Source: Piscicola geometra (Eukaryota; Annelida; Clitellata; Hirudinida; Piscicolidae). From it: DNA of 64,000 nt. The stretch lies in contig OX030961.1 in the NCBI GenBank assembly GCA_943735955.1, positions 7,221,420-7,285,419 on the forward strand. The letters are read 5' to 3'. Position numbers and translations under genes: made by a program. The notes under the pieces were generated by a model. That model was not told where the DNA came from. It did not search any database and saw only the letters and a program-made list of their open reading frames with translations. This document shows positions 1 through 12,935 of this stretch, in pieces (the first letter of the stretch is position 1; each line of letters starts with the position of its first letter).

Positions 1-48
<48 letters not shown>

Positions 49-71
49 TTTGTTTGTGTGTGTTTGTGTGT
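1..71. repeat. (TG)n microsatellite with TTTG interruptions
   Basis: Alternating TG fills the left edge, degrading to TTTG/TGTG near position 45. It lies on the side where the intron following the ladybird-type exon is expected. Confidence 0.95.
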
Positions 72-705
72 GCCACAGGTTAAGTGAAGGACAACAAAAG
101 ATAAAAAGAGTGTGAAAAGTGAAGATGAAAATGATGAATTTGCGATGAGATTGAGTCTAAAATGGCGGAAAAGAGGTGAGATTGGATGCTTCAAGGGCAT
201 TTGAAATCCGATGAATTAACCTGAGCGATATGACGTTGCAATCAATCAGCTTTTCTTGGTTTTGTGTGACCAAGAATTCGTATCTCATAAATTTATTGTA
301 GTTTTTTTAGTGGTTATATATCCTGCTGCATGCTGAGGTGTTTTGTAAGTTTGACGCCTAGATGGACCCTTAAGGGTTTGGTTTTGTGCATGTTTGTTAA
401 ATTAAAAATTTCTCTTGTTTCATGAATTTTTTATTTTTTCATTTGTGGCAGCAAATTAGCTGCAAACCAGTTTGTAATTGTCGAGTTATTTCTTCTTACG
501 AATATAAAGTTCATCTTTGTTTTAACTTTAAAGAAATTTCATGAAAAAAGCATCAAACAACTTAAAAAAATTTTCTTCATGATTTAGATTTTCAATAACT
601 GAAATTTCAATTCAAATCTTTTGCTTAAAAACTCATAAAAATTGTTCAAAGATTATCTTTTTAAATAATTTCATTTGAAAATCATAAAAAAGCGAAGAAA
701 CTAAC
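72..705 (-). other. Putative start of Lbx intron 1, no coding seen
   Basis: AT-rich sequence directly downstream (minus strand) of the ladybird-type first exon. It starts with a GTTAGT donor at 705-700. I see no homeodomain-coding exon here, so the homeobox exon must be left of the window. Confidence 0.5.
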
Positions 706-1768
706 CATCTGGGTCGTCGAGTTGCTGGTCGAATGTTTGACTGGTCATCTTCAAGAGTGCATCTAACGGACAGACCAGGCCATTGTTGTTGTTTGTGTTG
801 TTGCTGCTGTTGTTGTTGCTGTTGCTGTTGTTGTTGCTGTTGTTGTTGCTGTTGTTGTTGCTGTTGTTGTTGCTGTTGTTGTTGCTGTTGTGTATGGAAT
901 CATTATCATCACTGTTCGACGTGAATGAAACATCAACATCAATTTCGTCATCACTCCGGATGACGTCATCATCATTATCATTCCCACAGTTGTTGATGAC
1001 TGGGGTGCTGGTTGGTGCTGCTGCCGTAGCTTGTGGTGAGAGATCGTTCCAAGGTCTTTTGATGGGAGATCGCTGTGGTGGTGGTTGTTGTTTTTGTGGT
1101 TGTTTGGGTGGTTTTTGATGTAGTTGTTGTGGTTGTTGAGGGGGTTTAGGATGGTGTACGTGGTTCAGTTCGATTTTTATATTTTTAACACTTGGTGTAG
1201 GTAGTTGTTGTTGTTGTTGTTGTAACTTTTGGAAATGTTGTAGTTTTAATTGCTGCAGGTGGTGGTTTTGTTGGTGCGAATGAAGTTGTTGAAGTTTGAA
1301 GTTTTGCAAGGCGTGTTGTTGTTGTTGTTGCCGTAACCGCAGCACGCTACCCTCTAGCTGGAAGGCAGGGTGGTGGAGCATGAGCGAGTGTTGTTGCAGT
1401 AGTTGCAAGTGTTGTAGCTGTTGAAAGTGTTGCAGTTGTTGGTGGAAAGTCAACAAACGTGGTTTGACGTCTGAACTTGAGTCGTTCTTTTCGTGCTTGT
1501 TGTTTTTGTCGTTCTCATTGTTACGCGTGATGTCTTTGTTTTCTTCAGTGACGTCATCGTCATCATCATCACCACCGTTCTCCTCTTCTTTGTTTAGTAT
1601 ATCGTTTATGAAAAATGATGTTTTTGATTTTTGTTGTTGTTGTTGTTGTTGCATGTTTCCGTTGTTTTGTTGTTGTTGTGGTTGTTGTTGTTGTGGTTGT
1701 TGAGGCTTAAAGAAGGATAAAGTGGTCAGGAGTGTTGCGTTGCTTTGGTTGTTGACAATCACTGACAT
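706..1768 (-). CDS. Lbx: Ladybird-type (Lbx) homeobox protein, first coding exon only
   Basis: Predicted transcription factor N-terminus of about 354 residues, starting at the ATG ending at 1,768. Two conserved islands sit in low-complexity sequence. The first is an Eh1-like repression motif, SFFINDILN, at residues 51-59 (FxIxxIL form; binds Groucho in this family). The second is PLDALLKMTSQTF near residues 334-346, immediately before the exon end. Vertebrate LBX1 has the same order: PFSIEDILN near the N-terminus, then a PL.AL....KTF block just before the homeodomain. The exon ends at a GTTAGT donor after one base of a Gly codon, matching the known Lbx intron just upstream of the homeobox. 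The rest is Gln, His, Asn/Ser and Asp tracts. The homeodomain itself is not in the window, so another NK-class gene (Bsx, Bar) with an Eh1 motif is the alternative. Confidence 0.7.
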
Positions 1769-3479
1769 CCTGCTCTGGCTGATCTGTCGTGGAAGCTTTT
1801 AAATGTGACTTCTACAATATTGAAATGTACTCCAAAAACAGCGATGTCTGATTAAGAATGACTAACTTCATCATCTTGAATGATTAAGAATGAAAAATTT
1901 AATTAATCCTAAATGAACGACTAACGAACGACTAACTTTATAATGTTAACACGACCGAGGCATTTTACTGCTTGAATGATTATGTTTTCCTAATATGGAC
2001 TGAACACTGCAGTGAAAATGGTCTGTTTGTGAGTGCCATATCGCATTTAGGGTGCTCTAAGGTCAAATCATCTTTCATCCTCAAAGGAACCCCTCTCGTA
2101 TTTCACAGCGCCCGAAAGAGTGAGTGTATCTTTCCAAATTAATCTTTCGTTTAATTAAATAATGAGAATAATTTATTTTGGGAATATTAAATGAACTTGA
2201 ATTGTTTGTGATCGAGATAACGATGCTGATTGGAGCAGTGATGGAGGAGTGGAAAGACATAATAGACCTGCATCAGTTCTGCACAAGTCATTGTATCTTA
2301 CTAAAGTATTTTCCTATAACATTTTCAAATGAAAATGTTAAATGTATAAAACAAAGTTTTTATAAATAGAGCAAATTTCATCGTTTCCACCTGCGCTCGA
2401 GGGGGAATGCACTCTGACGGCGATGTCTCCACGCCGTTCATCCGTTTATATTTGTAATTCATCAACTTATCTAGGCATTCTTCATTGCTATCTTCACTCT
2501 TTTTCAATAATCCTCTTGAGACCTTTTTCTCTCAATTCATTTACCCATTCTTAATCTTCTATTTTGAAACCTTGTTCAATATGTTTTCAACGGCCTTCAG
2601 TCTGACTGCAATGATTTCGAATACAATGCATTTCTTCAGCTCATAATTTCTACTTGCATGCGAGTGGAGAGCAATAAATCAAATTTAATCTCAGCCTTAA
2701 AGCCTTTACCAATCACCTCCCAATTATTTAAACACCTAATAATCGCCTGTTTATTCAAGCACTCAATCATCGTATTACCCTTGTCTTTTGATAACTCCAG
2801 GAAACCTTAATTCGTCGACAAGAACCTTAAAATAACGACTCTGCTGATAAGCATGATGCGAAAATTCGAATAATGAAAGGTCGTGAATCATTTGCTTAAC
2901 TATTTTATGCCTCCCTCAAATCATAAACGCCTAAGGATTATTTAGAATTCAGTCATTTAATATTATTGTTTAATGAGGTGTAAATCAAATTGAAAATAAA
3001 AAAATACTTATTAAAGTAAACACATAGCCGTAATGAAGATCTTTTTTCTATTTAATAAACTGCCAGCAAATCACGAATAAAAATGTCCATTGTTTAGTTT
3101 TTTTAAAGATTCTAGGACTTAGAAGCTTATGGTTTTTTTAAAAACTAATGAGTGAAAAAAAGTGTTAGAAAAACTGAACTGAATATTTAAACCTGTATGG
3201 CTTAAGCCGACAATTACACAAACTCTTGTTTTATTCTTTTAGACCAAGTTTTTTGATGGGTTATAAAATTTAACCTTTTTAATGAAATTTAATCTTTTCA
3301 TGTTACGCAGCTAGAAATAAGAAGTATTTAAGAGAACTCACCTGTGATGTTATTCCTGAGTTAAACTTTTCAAAACGTCATTAGAGCTATTCGGAACAAA
3401 TGGCCACAATAAAGTCAAAGCATTAATAAACGAGCTTTTTTTAAAAGTTCTTGCGCCTATTTATAAGGACCAGAAGCTC
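1769..3479. other. Upstream flank of the ladybird-type gene, no gene seen
   Basis: AT-rich, without long ORFs or obvious repeats. It should contain the 5' UTR and promoter of the minus-strand homeobox gene, but I cannot place a start site. Confidence 0.5.
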
Positions 3480-3539
3480 ATAAGTTATGCTCGCAGATAA
3501 GTGACTGGAGTAATTCGACTAAATTTATGAAGCGCCTAA

Positions 3540-3905
3540 TTGCGTAACATTTAAACGAACATCTCCATTAATAACTCCGCCTCTTTCTGTCACTCAGGCC
3601 TGATGCCATTGGTCGATGCAAACTCAAAGAGCGTCTACTTACTTCACTAGCGTAATGAAATTAACCGCCAATCAACTCGTCGCTTTGCCAGTTGACCCCG
3701 CCCCTCGTCTCAGAGGGCAGTGGTTGATTGGATGTTAATCGAATTAGTCTAGTTACCGTCTGCATAAATCAATTAGAGTGGAGGAGGCTCCATCAATTGC
3801 TGCGAGGATAAATACTCGCCCACAACAACCACCACTCGCCTAAACAACCGACCGCCATTTTGAATAATTAATGAGACAACTTCATTACGGTCTTCTCTTC
3901 ACTCC
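3540..3905. promoter_or_regulatory. Promoter/enhancer-like island upstream of Lbx
   Basis: A non-repetitive, GC-richer island in AT-rich spacer. Visible motifs include CCAAT-box cores in both orientations (GCCATTGG near 3,606, CGCCAATC near 3,667, GATTGG near 3,725), a GC box (CCCCGCCCC near 3,697), an ATAAATA element near 3,810, and a YY1-type CCGCCATTTTG near 3,851. Several ATTA/TAAT homeodomain cores are also present. The order CCAAT, GC box, ATAAATA, YY1-like resembles a plus-strand core promoter, but no plus-strand gene follows. A developmental enhancer about 1.8 kb upstream of the ladybird-type start is equally possible. This is inference from motif content only. Confidence 0.35.
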
Positions 3906-4539
3906 GACAAAGTAGATTACCCTGTGCCACCATGGGACCCACTCCATCAGCCTCTCACCTTCATCTCCAATTAGCTCGCATTCCATGAGCTTATCTCCTG
4001 ATTTGAGTGCCTTTCATCACTCCGAAAGAACCTTGGAGCGCTAATTGTCGCCTCTTTAACATTAAAAAGCATTAGGTAGATTCTTTATGCTTTCCTGCTA
4101 CCAAGACATAATTCCTGTTTTAAGCACTTCATTAACACTTCAGATGTGAAGTGTGTTTCGTTGTGCTGAGAAAAAAGTCTTTTGAAGGCCCAAGTACTAC
4201 CGTTAAATACCAAAGTCTTTAGGCATCAGTTTTTTATATAAGGGCTAAAAATAAAAATAAGATTTAAAAAAAATTCCATTATAAATATTTCAGTTTTAAA
4301 AAATATGTACGAAATAGGGTCTAAGCAAAAAGTATTTATTTCCAACTGCAACTGCAACTGCAAGTGCATCCAACACAAAGCCATCGTGCGAACGTCTAAT
4401 CAGCATACTGATTGCAGTGATTACAATAACAATGATGAAGTCATTATGGACGATCATCGCCTGCCTGTTTACTTTTCATGCTGGTCGTGTCACGCTTGTG
4501 TTTACGACGATCCCATTTGGGGTTCGGAGATACATTTAT

Positions 4540-4592
4540 ACATACAAACACACATACAAACACACATACAAACACATATACACACATGCATC
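4540..4592. repeat. ACATACAAACAC short tandem repeat
   Basis: About four imperfect copies of a 12-base ACATACAAACAC unit. Confidence 0.8.
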
Positions 4593-4769
4593 AGAAAATC
4601 TATTATAAAAATAATTAACTCTTAGTGATTGCTGGAAATTGATCTATTAAAGCAATATTGATTTAAAAATCAAGCGTTACACAAACACCCAGATATTTCA
4701 GGCCTTACGTAAACAGTCTGATCAAACGTTTTGACTGCAACATACTCACACCAAACTGATTTCGGGGGG

Positions 4770-4865
4770 TGAAATGAGATAACGGCTTGATAAGAGATTC
4801 GACTTTTGATGCCGAAGAACTCGGGTTCGAGTTCTCTTTGAGTCTTTACAAGGCTTTGAGATAAG
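4770..4865 (+). mobile_element. Possible degenerate tRNA-derived SINE head
   Basis: AACGGCTTGATAAG followed about 35 bases later by GGGTTCGAGTT resembles the spaced A and B boxes of a tRNA-type pol III promoter. No cloverleaf folds convincingly, so this is at best a decayed SINE 5' end. Confidence 0.25.
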
Positions 4866-5227
4866 GATGCTCTAATACGGGTTGTGTGTGTTGTTGTTGT
4901 TGCATGGATGGTTGTTGGCGAATCAACAAATTTCATTTAGTTATATAAGTTACCTAGTTTCATCAATGTTCTTTGCTGCTAAAACTATAATTTTTAGTTT
5001 CAAAATTATATATTTCAGTACTCCTATTTTTGTTAATACTGCCACTACCACTTCTACTCCTTCGACGGCACACACAAACACAAGCACGAGTACAGAGAAA
5101 GGAAGAGACGAGGAGCAAAGTGGAAACAAGGGAGTTGTTATCTACCTTCCACATCATACTTAAGTTAAATGATGCAGCTGATTATTGCCTCATGAATTTC
5201 TATTGAAAACAATTTAACACACTTCTT

Positions 5228-5439
<212 letters not shown>

Positions 5440-7000
5440 CACTAAATTTCTCAAGTGTATGTGTGTCAGCTTGCGCCAAGAACGACTAGTTCCTCACAGC
5501 ATTCATCCTCATATCATCACCCCTTTCAAGTATGAAACCCTGAATTATCCTCTAAAAACCCTCTTTTTCCATTTCCATCAAATATCTTGATGAATGAGGT
5601 CAAAGAGGAAAGACATGAGAGGTTCAATGGGGGCGCCGAGAGATTTCCACTGGAAGATGTAAATATTTGGAAGAAGTATCAGCTTCTAGGCGATGTTTGG
5701 GATCGGGGTTATTCGGTGAGTATTTCTTGTATTCTTTGTGTTTTCTGGCATTGTTTGGAATTGTAGGATTGAAGTTCGGATTGCTGTTATGTGTTTCATG
5801 AGAGTTTATTATAGAATTTCTTTGGATGTGTTCTTGTGTAAAGATGTGAATTTGTGTGTAAGGATGTTTTTTTGTGTGTAAGGATGTGATTTTCCATCGA
5901 AGTGACTTTGTGCGTGCGTGAAATGAAGATCTATTGTGCAAGTGTCTTACCCAGATTACTGATGACTTCATTAGAATGACAGTGAAGAAGCAGAATAAAA
6001 ATACGTTATATTATTTATTTTACAAAATAATTATTTTTTTGCTTTTTTTAGACCAATCATGCTTTTAATGGAATAATAAAAGGGTTTTTAAAACTTCTTT
6101 ATTTTACGAAACCACCTCACGCTTACAAAAAATTTAAAAAACAATTTATTGAATTTTAAACTGCGGGAAAATAATAATTAAATATTTTAATTTTTTAAAT
6201 ATATAATTCCAAATACATACAGGCAAAAAGAAAAATCATTGCTTGGACTAGCAAGTCTTACATGAGTGTATTTATAAAAAATGCAGATGCTAATTCCTTT
6301 TTATGGAAAGCTTAAAAAAAATTTCAGTGAAATTTAAAATGACTTGAAAAGAAAAAATTGCCGTGTGACTGTGCATGTAATTGTCTTTGAAGTATCTGTA
6401 AAGCGTCACTGTTAAGAAGAGATGATGATGACGAGGACGTTGATGATGATGATGATGAAACAACCACTCCAGCAGCAAACCAAAAGACATCGACACTCTT
6501 CTTCTCCTCCCCCCTCTTTGAAGCAACTATCTTCTCCAATGCAAACTCATCGCTGCCTCACAAGTCCGTCTTATCTTCCTCTCCATACTCCCCTTCAAGG
6601 CTTTGGCTGCCTTTGCTCCTGCGAGATTCGGCATTTCATGAAAGTGATAACAGATGAATTGACGGAGTTTTAGCGCTTATTATTTTGTACAATCCGATAA
6701 TTTTGAAATTTACTAAAAGACAGCATTTTTAGGAAAGTTGAAACTCACAATATAGTTTTACAGATATTAAACAAATATGAAACAGAATTATACAACTTTT
6801 TGAGTTGAAATGAAAGGAAGGATGCTTGTGTTGTTGTTGGGTGCATCGGCTGGGTAGGTGCATCTTTGAAGGATGTCTTGATAAGGATGGACAGTGATTG
6901 ATGGATGCTTTGAGGAGGGAGAGACAATCATGGGTTTGAACGCTTGGAAAATGAAACAAAAAGTCTTAAAGACAGTCTTTCGAACGATTATATGACACTC
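5440..7000. other. Spacer, no supported gene
   Basis: AT-rich spacer. Short open frames at 5,624-5,971 and 6,324-6,539 are low-complexity or lack splice support and family resemblance. Confidence 0.5.
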
Positions 7001-7004
7001 ATCT

Positions 7005-7085
7005 GTTATTATTATTCTTATTATAATATTAATAATAATAATTCTTATTATAATATTAATAATAATAATTGTTATTATTATTATA
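7005..7085. repeat. TTA/ATA-rich duplicated block
   Basis: A block of about 26 bases (ATTATAATATTAATAATAAT core) occurs twice in tandem inside a TTATTA-rich tract. Confidence 0.8.
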
Positions 7086-8082
7086 CAAACACACACATTT
7101 TTTGAACAATTAGTCTTTATAACAAACTGTTTTTTGAACAATATATCTGAATGAGTGGCAGTTAGCGCGACTCAATCACCATCTGCACCGCTTTGGCGGA
7201 TCTGACCAGATTAATTTAATGAATGAATGAATGAATGCAGGAATGAAGAAGTAATTGAAGAGGAGAAAAGTAATGAATTGATTTGGGAAGATGAATTGAC
7301 GAGACTAAATCAAAATATACGAAATAAATCGATATATTTATGAATCTTAAAATCGGAAAATGAAGCTAAATAAAACGATTAAAGTCGATAAATCGATTAA
7401 AAAGCCTTAAATCACGATGACGGCGTGGACTGTAGGGACTGTGGTGATGATGGGGTCTAATGCAGCAGAACGTACTTTATCGGGAGACCATAAATTCAAA
7501 AATGTCATTTTTGTGAAGATAATTTCTAAACGATCAATTAATTAAAAAGTGACGTAATCAGAAAGTCATTAAGAGTAATTGAGGCATGATGTCATTATGG
7601 CATCATCAAAGAAGGGGGTTGGTCGAGAAAGATGAAGAAAGAAGACAGATGGGTGGATGAGAGATGGAGAGGTAGACAAACTGATGCATAAGTAATGAGG
7701 CATTGAATTAATAAAGATAGCGCTGGTGAATAATGGAGGGACGTGAGGGATTGAGGGGTGTTCATGGCAGTTTGTGGGCGCTGAGACTTTCACCAAATTA
7801 ATGGGGGTGATCAGCCTGAGGGATGGCGTGGTGGAGTCTAATTTAATGATCAAGAACTCTGATGACTGCTTCATTCTTCATCGTTTTCTTGAAAGTTGTA
7901 CACATGAAGACATACATTGGAGCACACACGCAAACACGTCAAAAGTTGTTGCAGTGTTTAGATAAACCTCAAAGGGCTGCGTATACAACAGCCATCATCG
8001 CCCCTATAAAATCATACATCAAACTACCACATACAGATCATATCATTTTCCAATAAATCATAACTCATATACAAACAGATTT
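7086..8082. other. Spacer, no supported gene
   Basis: No splice-flanked conserved coding sequence seen. Open frames near 7,569-7,874 and 7,774-8,056 have no recognisable protein. Confidence 0.5.
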
Positions 8083-8144
8083 ATGTATGTGGGTGTGTGC
8101 GATGTTTGTGTGTGTGTGTGTGTATGTGTGTGTGTGTGTGTGTA

Positions 8145-8204
<60 letters not shown>

Positions 8205-8285
8205 TGTGTGTGTGTGTTTGTGTGTGTGTACTTGTGTGTGTGTGTATGTGTGTGTGTTTATGTGTATGTGGTGTGTACACAGACA
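8083..8285. repeat. (TG)n microsatellite with TATG variants
   Basis: About 190 bases of TG interrupted every 10-30 bases by TATG. Older and less pure than the array at 5,228. Confidence 0.95.
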
Positions 8286-8407
8286 CACAGAAAGTGGCAC
8301 AAAATGAGGTACTAATGTAGGTCAAGATGAAAGGCGACCTCTTAAACGCTGTCTCTTTAAAACAATCAAACTGAACGTGCAAGAAGCTTTCCAGACAAAC
8401 AGAGAAG

Positions 8408-8505
8408 CAAAGATCCAAACAAACAACCAAACAAACAACCAAACAAACAAACAACCAAACAAACAACCAACCAAACAACCAAACAAACAACCAGACAAAC
8501 ACACA
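8408..8505. repeat. AAAC/AACC tetranucleotide repeat
   Basis: Mixed CAAACAAC units, about 24 copies. Reads as Leu-Phe-Gly-Cys frames on the minus strand, an artefact. Confidence 0.9.
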
Positions 8506-8889
8506 AACCCACTAAGATTGAAAAAGAACTTTGAAAATTACCACTAAAAATATTGATTTATGCACGTTGACCACAAAAATTATTTTAAACAATTCCACAT
8601 GCTCTAAATTTTCGTTTACTCAAACAACCCATAAATCAAATAACTCTCCATTAGTCATCCATCACACATTCCTCCACCTGCAACACACTCTTCTCGATTC
8701 ACTATAACCACCATTCAAGCATGCATCACTAACACACCAACATGTTCCAAACCCTTCCGATTTCCTATCTCACACCACCAGCCTCTTTCTGCCATTCTTT
8801 CTACCAGCCCCTCCCCCCATCAACTCAACTTCACAAATTACTTATTATATTTTTCTTCACCCCCTCCCTTCATTTTCCCAACCCTCAGT

Positions 8890-8990
8890 CATTCATTCAT
8901 GAATTATGACGTCACTAATTCATCCTCCATGCGATATGACTTCATGCGCGTGAAACTCTTCCGATTTATGGTGCGTCCCACCAGTAAATT
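8890..8990. promoter_or_regulatory. Candidate CRE-containing regulatory site
   Basis: A full palindromic TGACGTCA (CREB/ATF consensus) lies near 8,908, flanked by ATTA-containing sequence, in otherwise unannotated spacer. One 8-mer is weak evidence on its own. Confidence 0.2.
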
Positions 8991-9387
8991 TATTTTGCTG
9001 TACCTTCGCTTATATATAGTCTTTTAATCGTTTTATCTTTTGTCTTTTTGCTTTTATTCATGCTATATCGATTATGGCGAATCATTCGGTAACTTACTGA
9101 ATACTTAATTGGTCATTTGAATTAATAGGGCTATTAAATTATCATTCAATTACAAAATATAATTTATATATTTATGGACGAACTAAAATATTATTTTGAA
9201 GCTCCAATTTGATTTACTCCGATTCGTTATCGCTTAATTGATCGATGTTGCTTCATGCTAATGAATTATTATTATTAAAGGTCATTTATAATTAATTTCT
9301 TATATAACGGATCCCGTTAGTAAATGTAATAACTTTTTCATTAATTGTATATTAAATGATTAATATTTACCCCTTCTTGCTATAAAC

Positions 9388-9394
9388 ATCATCG

Positions 9395-9442
<48 letters not shown>

Positions 9443-9972
9443 ACATCATCAACATCATCATCATCAGCAGCACCATCGTCATCATCATCACCTTCGGCAT
9501 CATTACCATCGCTCAAATAACCAATATTTGTATCTCCATCACTACAGCAACCACTATCATCTCTAGAACCATCACCAATTGCATTACTTCTTTCATCACA
9601 ACCACCACTATCACTCCCCCTACTACAACCAGCTGTTCTATCCTCATCACCACCACCATTATTACACCCGTATCACCATTACTTCCATAATCAACACCAC
9701 CATCATTACTATCACAATCAGCACCACCATCATTACTATCATAATCAACATCACCATCATTACTACTATCATCATCATTCCTTTCAATATTAACGCTCTC
9801 ATTATTACTATCATCATCTTCACCGACATTGAGTCAATCCTATTCACTAATAGCATCTATACTATCAAAAACCCTCATCATCATTATTACCACCACCACC
9901 GCGATCATCATCATTATCATCATCATCACCACAATCATCATCATTATCACAACCACGACCACCACTATCATT
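9388..9972. repeat. (CAT)n microsatellite grading into CAT/CAC/ATT-rich DNA
   Basis: A pure CAT core (about 9,393-9,442) continues for 500 bases as a degenerate triplet-rich tract of CATCACCACCAT type. The His/Ile-rich reading frame through it follows from the repeat. Confidence 0.9.
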
Positions 9973-9974
9973 AA

Positions 9975-11160
9975 TCTCGCAGTAATTGGCGTCTAATTGA
10001 TTGATCCAATTAGCCTGCCATCATCTCAAGAGAAATTCCTGGATGCGGCGCTGTTTTCTTTGATAATTGTTTCGCTTAGAATTTGAGTCCGTTTTACTTT
10101 TTTTAAATGTATTTACATGTATTTATTTTTTCATTTAATTATCTTTTTTAGATTTATATTTAAATTATGTTTTTAAATATATGTTTTTTTTCTATCTGAA
10201 AAAATATTTAAATCTGATCCCTTTTTAATAAATTCCAGCTTAACCCCCCCCTCCCATCTCTTCATTCGTTCGTCTCCCACACGATTAAGTACTCTAAATA
10301 GGGGTGCTAGATGTATAATGTATCTGCCACCCATTAAAACCTCCGCACATTTGTGAAAAGCCACCACCACACTGGACACCACAGCCTTTCTCATGCAGAT
10401 TTCATCGTGCCACTCACCGTAAGACACACTTGATTTTCGATTGTTTTGTTGAATATAATTTAAGGGTTTTTTGCATTTTTTTTGTTATACTTTTTTATTA
10501 TTATTAACTATTATTATTAAGATTTTTATTATTTTTATTATTATGTTTTTTTGCATATATTATATGCTTTGTCTTTATATGGATCTTGAAAACCAACTCT
10601 TATAACCAGGAAAATTTAAATTATTTTTTTTCGTTTAGCGAAAACTTAAAAAATATATTTTCGACTATTCGAAAGTTCACTAGCATGTTATGAAGGCTCT
10701 ATTAAGTCTTTCGAAGGTGAATATCAGAGCATAAACTGTGCCTTTATTACTGCTGTCTGATTGCTTCATCACGCCAATTATTCGCTTCTTAACACACTTT
10801 TCCATTTATCTTTATATCTATTTGATTCACATAACTCTGCTATCACTCCCTCTCTATATTCATCATCTTTCCGTATCTTTTGTGATAACTTTGCTGCTGA
10901 TTTATCACATCTGCTAGCTAGTTTGTTTTTCAGATTTATTTATTTTCGTTAAACATTTAATTCGTAAATAAATGTAAAACAAGGCTATTTGCAAACTCAC
11001 AGAAATTTATAAAAAACCGAAGTTAGCAAGCCAACAACACAAATACCCACCCCTCCACAACCACTTCTCCCTCAAGTTTCTAGGTTTTTTTTGAGAAGAT
11101 TTAAGATTGTATAATTAATTCTTAAAAAATATTAAACTTTTAATTTAATTGTTTCTTAAA
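9975..11160. other. Spacer, no supported gene
   Basis: AT-rich with many homopolymer runs. No protein-like conserved exon recognised. Confidence 0.5.
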
Positions 11161-11179
11161 AAAGAATTTCCAGAAGAAG

Positions 11180-11430
11180 GTCAGTATTTCAGTTAATGTC
11201 AATGAAACCAGACACAAACAAACTAATTGCAAGAACAACCTTCAGCACCATTGCAGCACTAATTAATCCTCCATCAAGAAGCAATAATTAGCCACTTCAC
11301 CTGCCATTAACAGCACCCTAGAAGCAACTATCCGCCGTAATTACAGGCGATCAGTGAAGTAGCCGATTCTGCGCTGACAGGACCTACCAGAGAGTGACTC
11401 TGATTAAACACATTTGGGTAATTCTAACCT
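11180..11430. promoter_or_regulatory. TAAT-rich non-repetitive island, possible enhancer
   Basis: Higher-complexity sequence than its surroundings, with clustered ATTA/TAAT homeodomain cores (CTAATTGC, CTAATTAATCC, AATAATTAGCC, GTAATTAC) and a CACCTG E-box. Lies between the ladybird-type exon and the Asn-rich exon. Regulatory role is inferred from motif density only. Confidence 0.25.
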
Positions 11431-12315
11431 GGTGTTCAGGCTTTTGAATTTTTTTTGCAAACTTTTAAAAACTACTTTCATTAGATTTATTTTAAGATTA
11501 TAATTCAATTAGATAAATTAAAAAAAAAGTAATTGACTATATTGTAATTTCTTTACAAAGTGGTCTTTCTTGAATTGATTTAAATATACTTCTTTTTAAA
11601 AAAAAGATTTATAAGATAGTTTTTATTATTTTTAATGAATGCAAACAGGCATTCCACTGACTGAAAGTTATTTGCAATTTCTACGATCTCTCTGAAAAGA
11701 GCCACCTAGCGAGTTACAAGTAATTTTTCATTTCAATTTCTCTGATCTTTTAAAAGTTCTGATTCTGCATTTTTTGGGCATCTGCGTAATAACTTGACTT
11801 TTGGAAACGTTGCCATATTTAACTCAATCAATTTATGAGCAAATAGAAAAAGATAGAAATAAAATTTTTAGATGATAGCATAGATTCATTTACTGAAGTT
11901 AAAAAATATGATAAAAACAGTTTGAGTAATTGAAATTGAAGTCTAAAAAAATGAAGATGGATGAAAGTAAATAAGTACGTTTAGAAGTCGATAGTGTCAA
12001 AAAGTTGAGGTTCAATGTATTTAAAGAACTTCATTGAAATTTTTACATACAAAAAACCAAATTCAAAAGGAGAGAATCGATACGAAATACAAAATGTAAC
12101 CACAGTTTTGAGATTGTTTTCACATCTCGCTAGTTGGCTAATTACATCCAAACCAGAGTCTCCCATTACAGATCAAAAAACGCTTATTCTCACTTTTGGA
12201 GAGTTTATATATATATATAATATACTACTATAATATAGTATTAATAAGATGAAAAACATTTTTATAGTCTATTTAACTTGGAGGTTAATCTCAGCTAGGT
12301 GCATCGACTTTTCAC

Positions 12316-12935
12316 CCATCTCCTTCAGCTGCATCCTCCTCCACCAGAGAGTTTCTGAACAGCCTCAACGACCTCCTCCTCCTCCAAGCCTCCTCCATCT
12401 CTTCCACACTCTCAGCTCTCCTTCTTCCCACCCCCTCCTTTGCACCCTCTCCCACGTCTCCAAACACTTCATCCTCTTCAGTCATATTCTTCTTCCAGCC
12501 TTCCCAACCATTCCATCTGCGCGCGTCTAATGAGAAGTTATTTGAGGAGATGCTTTGTTGTTTCTTGCATGTAGTTGTTGTATTGTTGTCATTTTTTAAG
12601 CTAGTCAAAGTGTTGATGTTGGTGTTGTTGATGCTGTTTTTGTTGTTGTTGTTGACATCAGTAGCACTTTCTTCATCTGCTTCTATTATTTCGTCGAAGG
12701 TGATTGGTTGAGTTTTGTATCGGAAGTTGTTTCTATGGTTACGAGACGTGCGTTTGTGGCTGCTAAGTGATGACGAAGAGCTTGGCATGTTGCTGTTGTT
12801 ATTTTTGTTGTTATTGTAGTTGTTTTGGTAGTGTAGTTTGTTGTTGTGCAGTTTTGGCGGGAAGAGGACTTGCCATTTGTCTCTCACGTTGTAGCAAAGG
12901 CAGTTGGTGAACTCGTCGTACTTTAGTTCTGTCAT
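12316..12935 (-). CDS. Unrecognised Asn/Ser-rich protein, probable first coding exon
   Basis: An open frame of 206 codons starts at an ATG in a reasonable context (CAAGGCGATGA) and reaches a GTGAAA donor at 12,315. The first 30 residues (MTELKYDEFTNCLCYNV...) are complex and may be conserved. A second complex island (RYKTQPITFDEIIEADEE) follows near residues 72-89. Between and after them are Asn, Ser and Thr tracts, and the end is Glu/Arg-rich. I do not recognise the family and cannot find the following exon. The lack of stops in 620 bases of AT-rich DNA and the non-repetitive ends argue for real coding sequence. It could instead be a spurious frame helped by TTG/TTC repeats. Confidence 0.45.
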
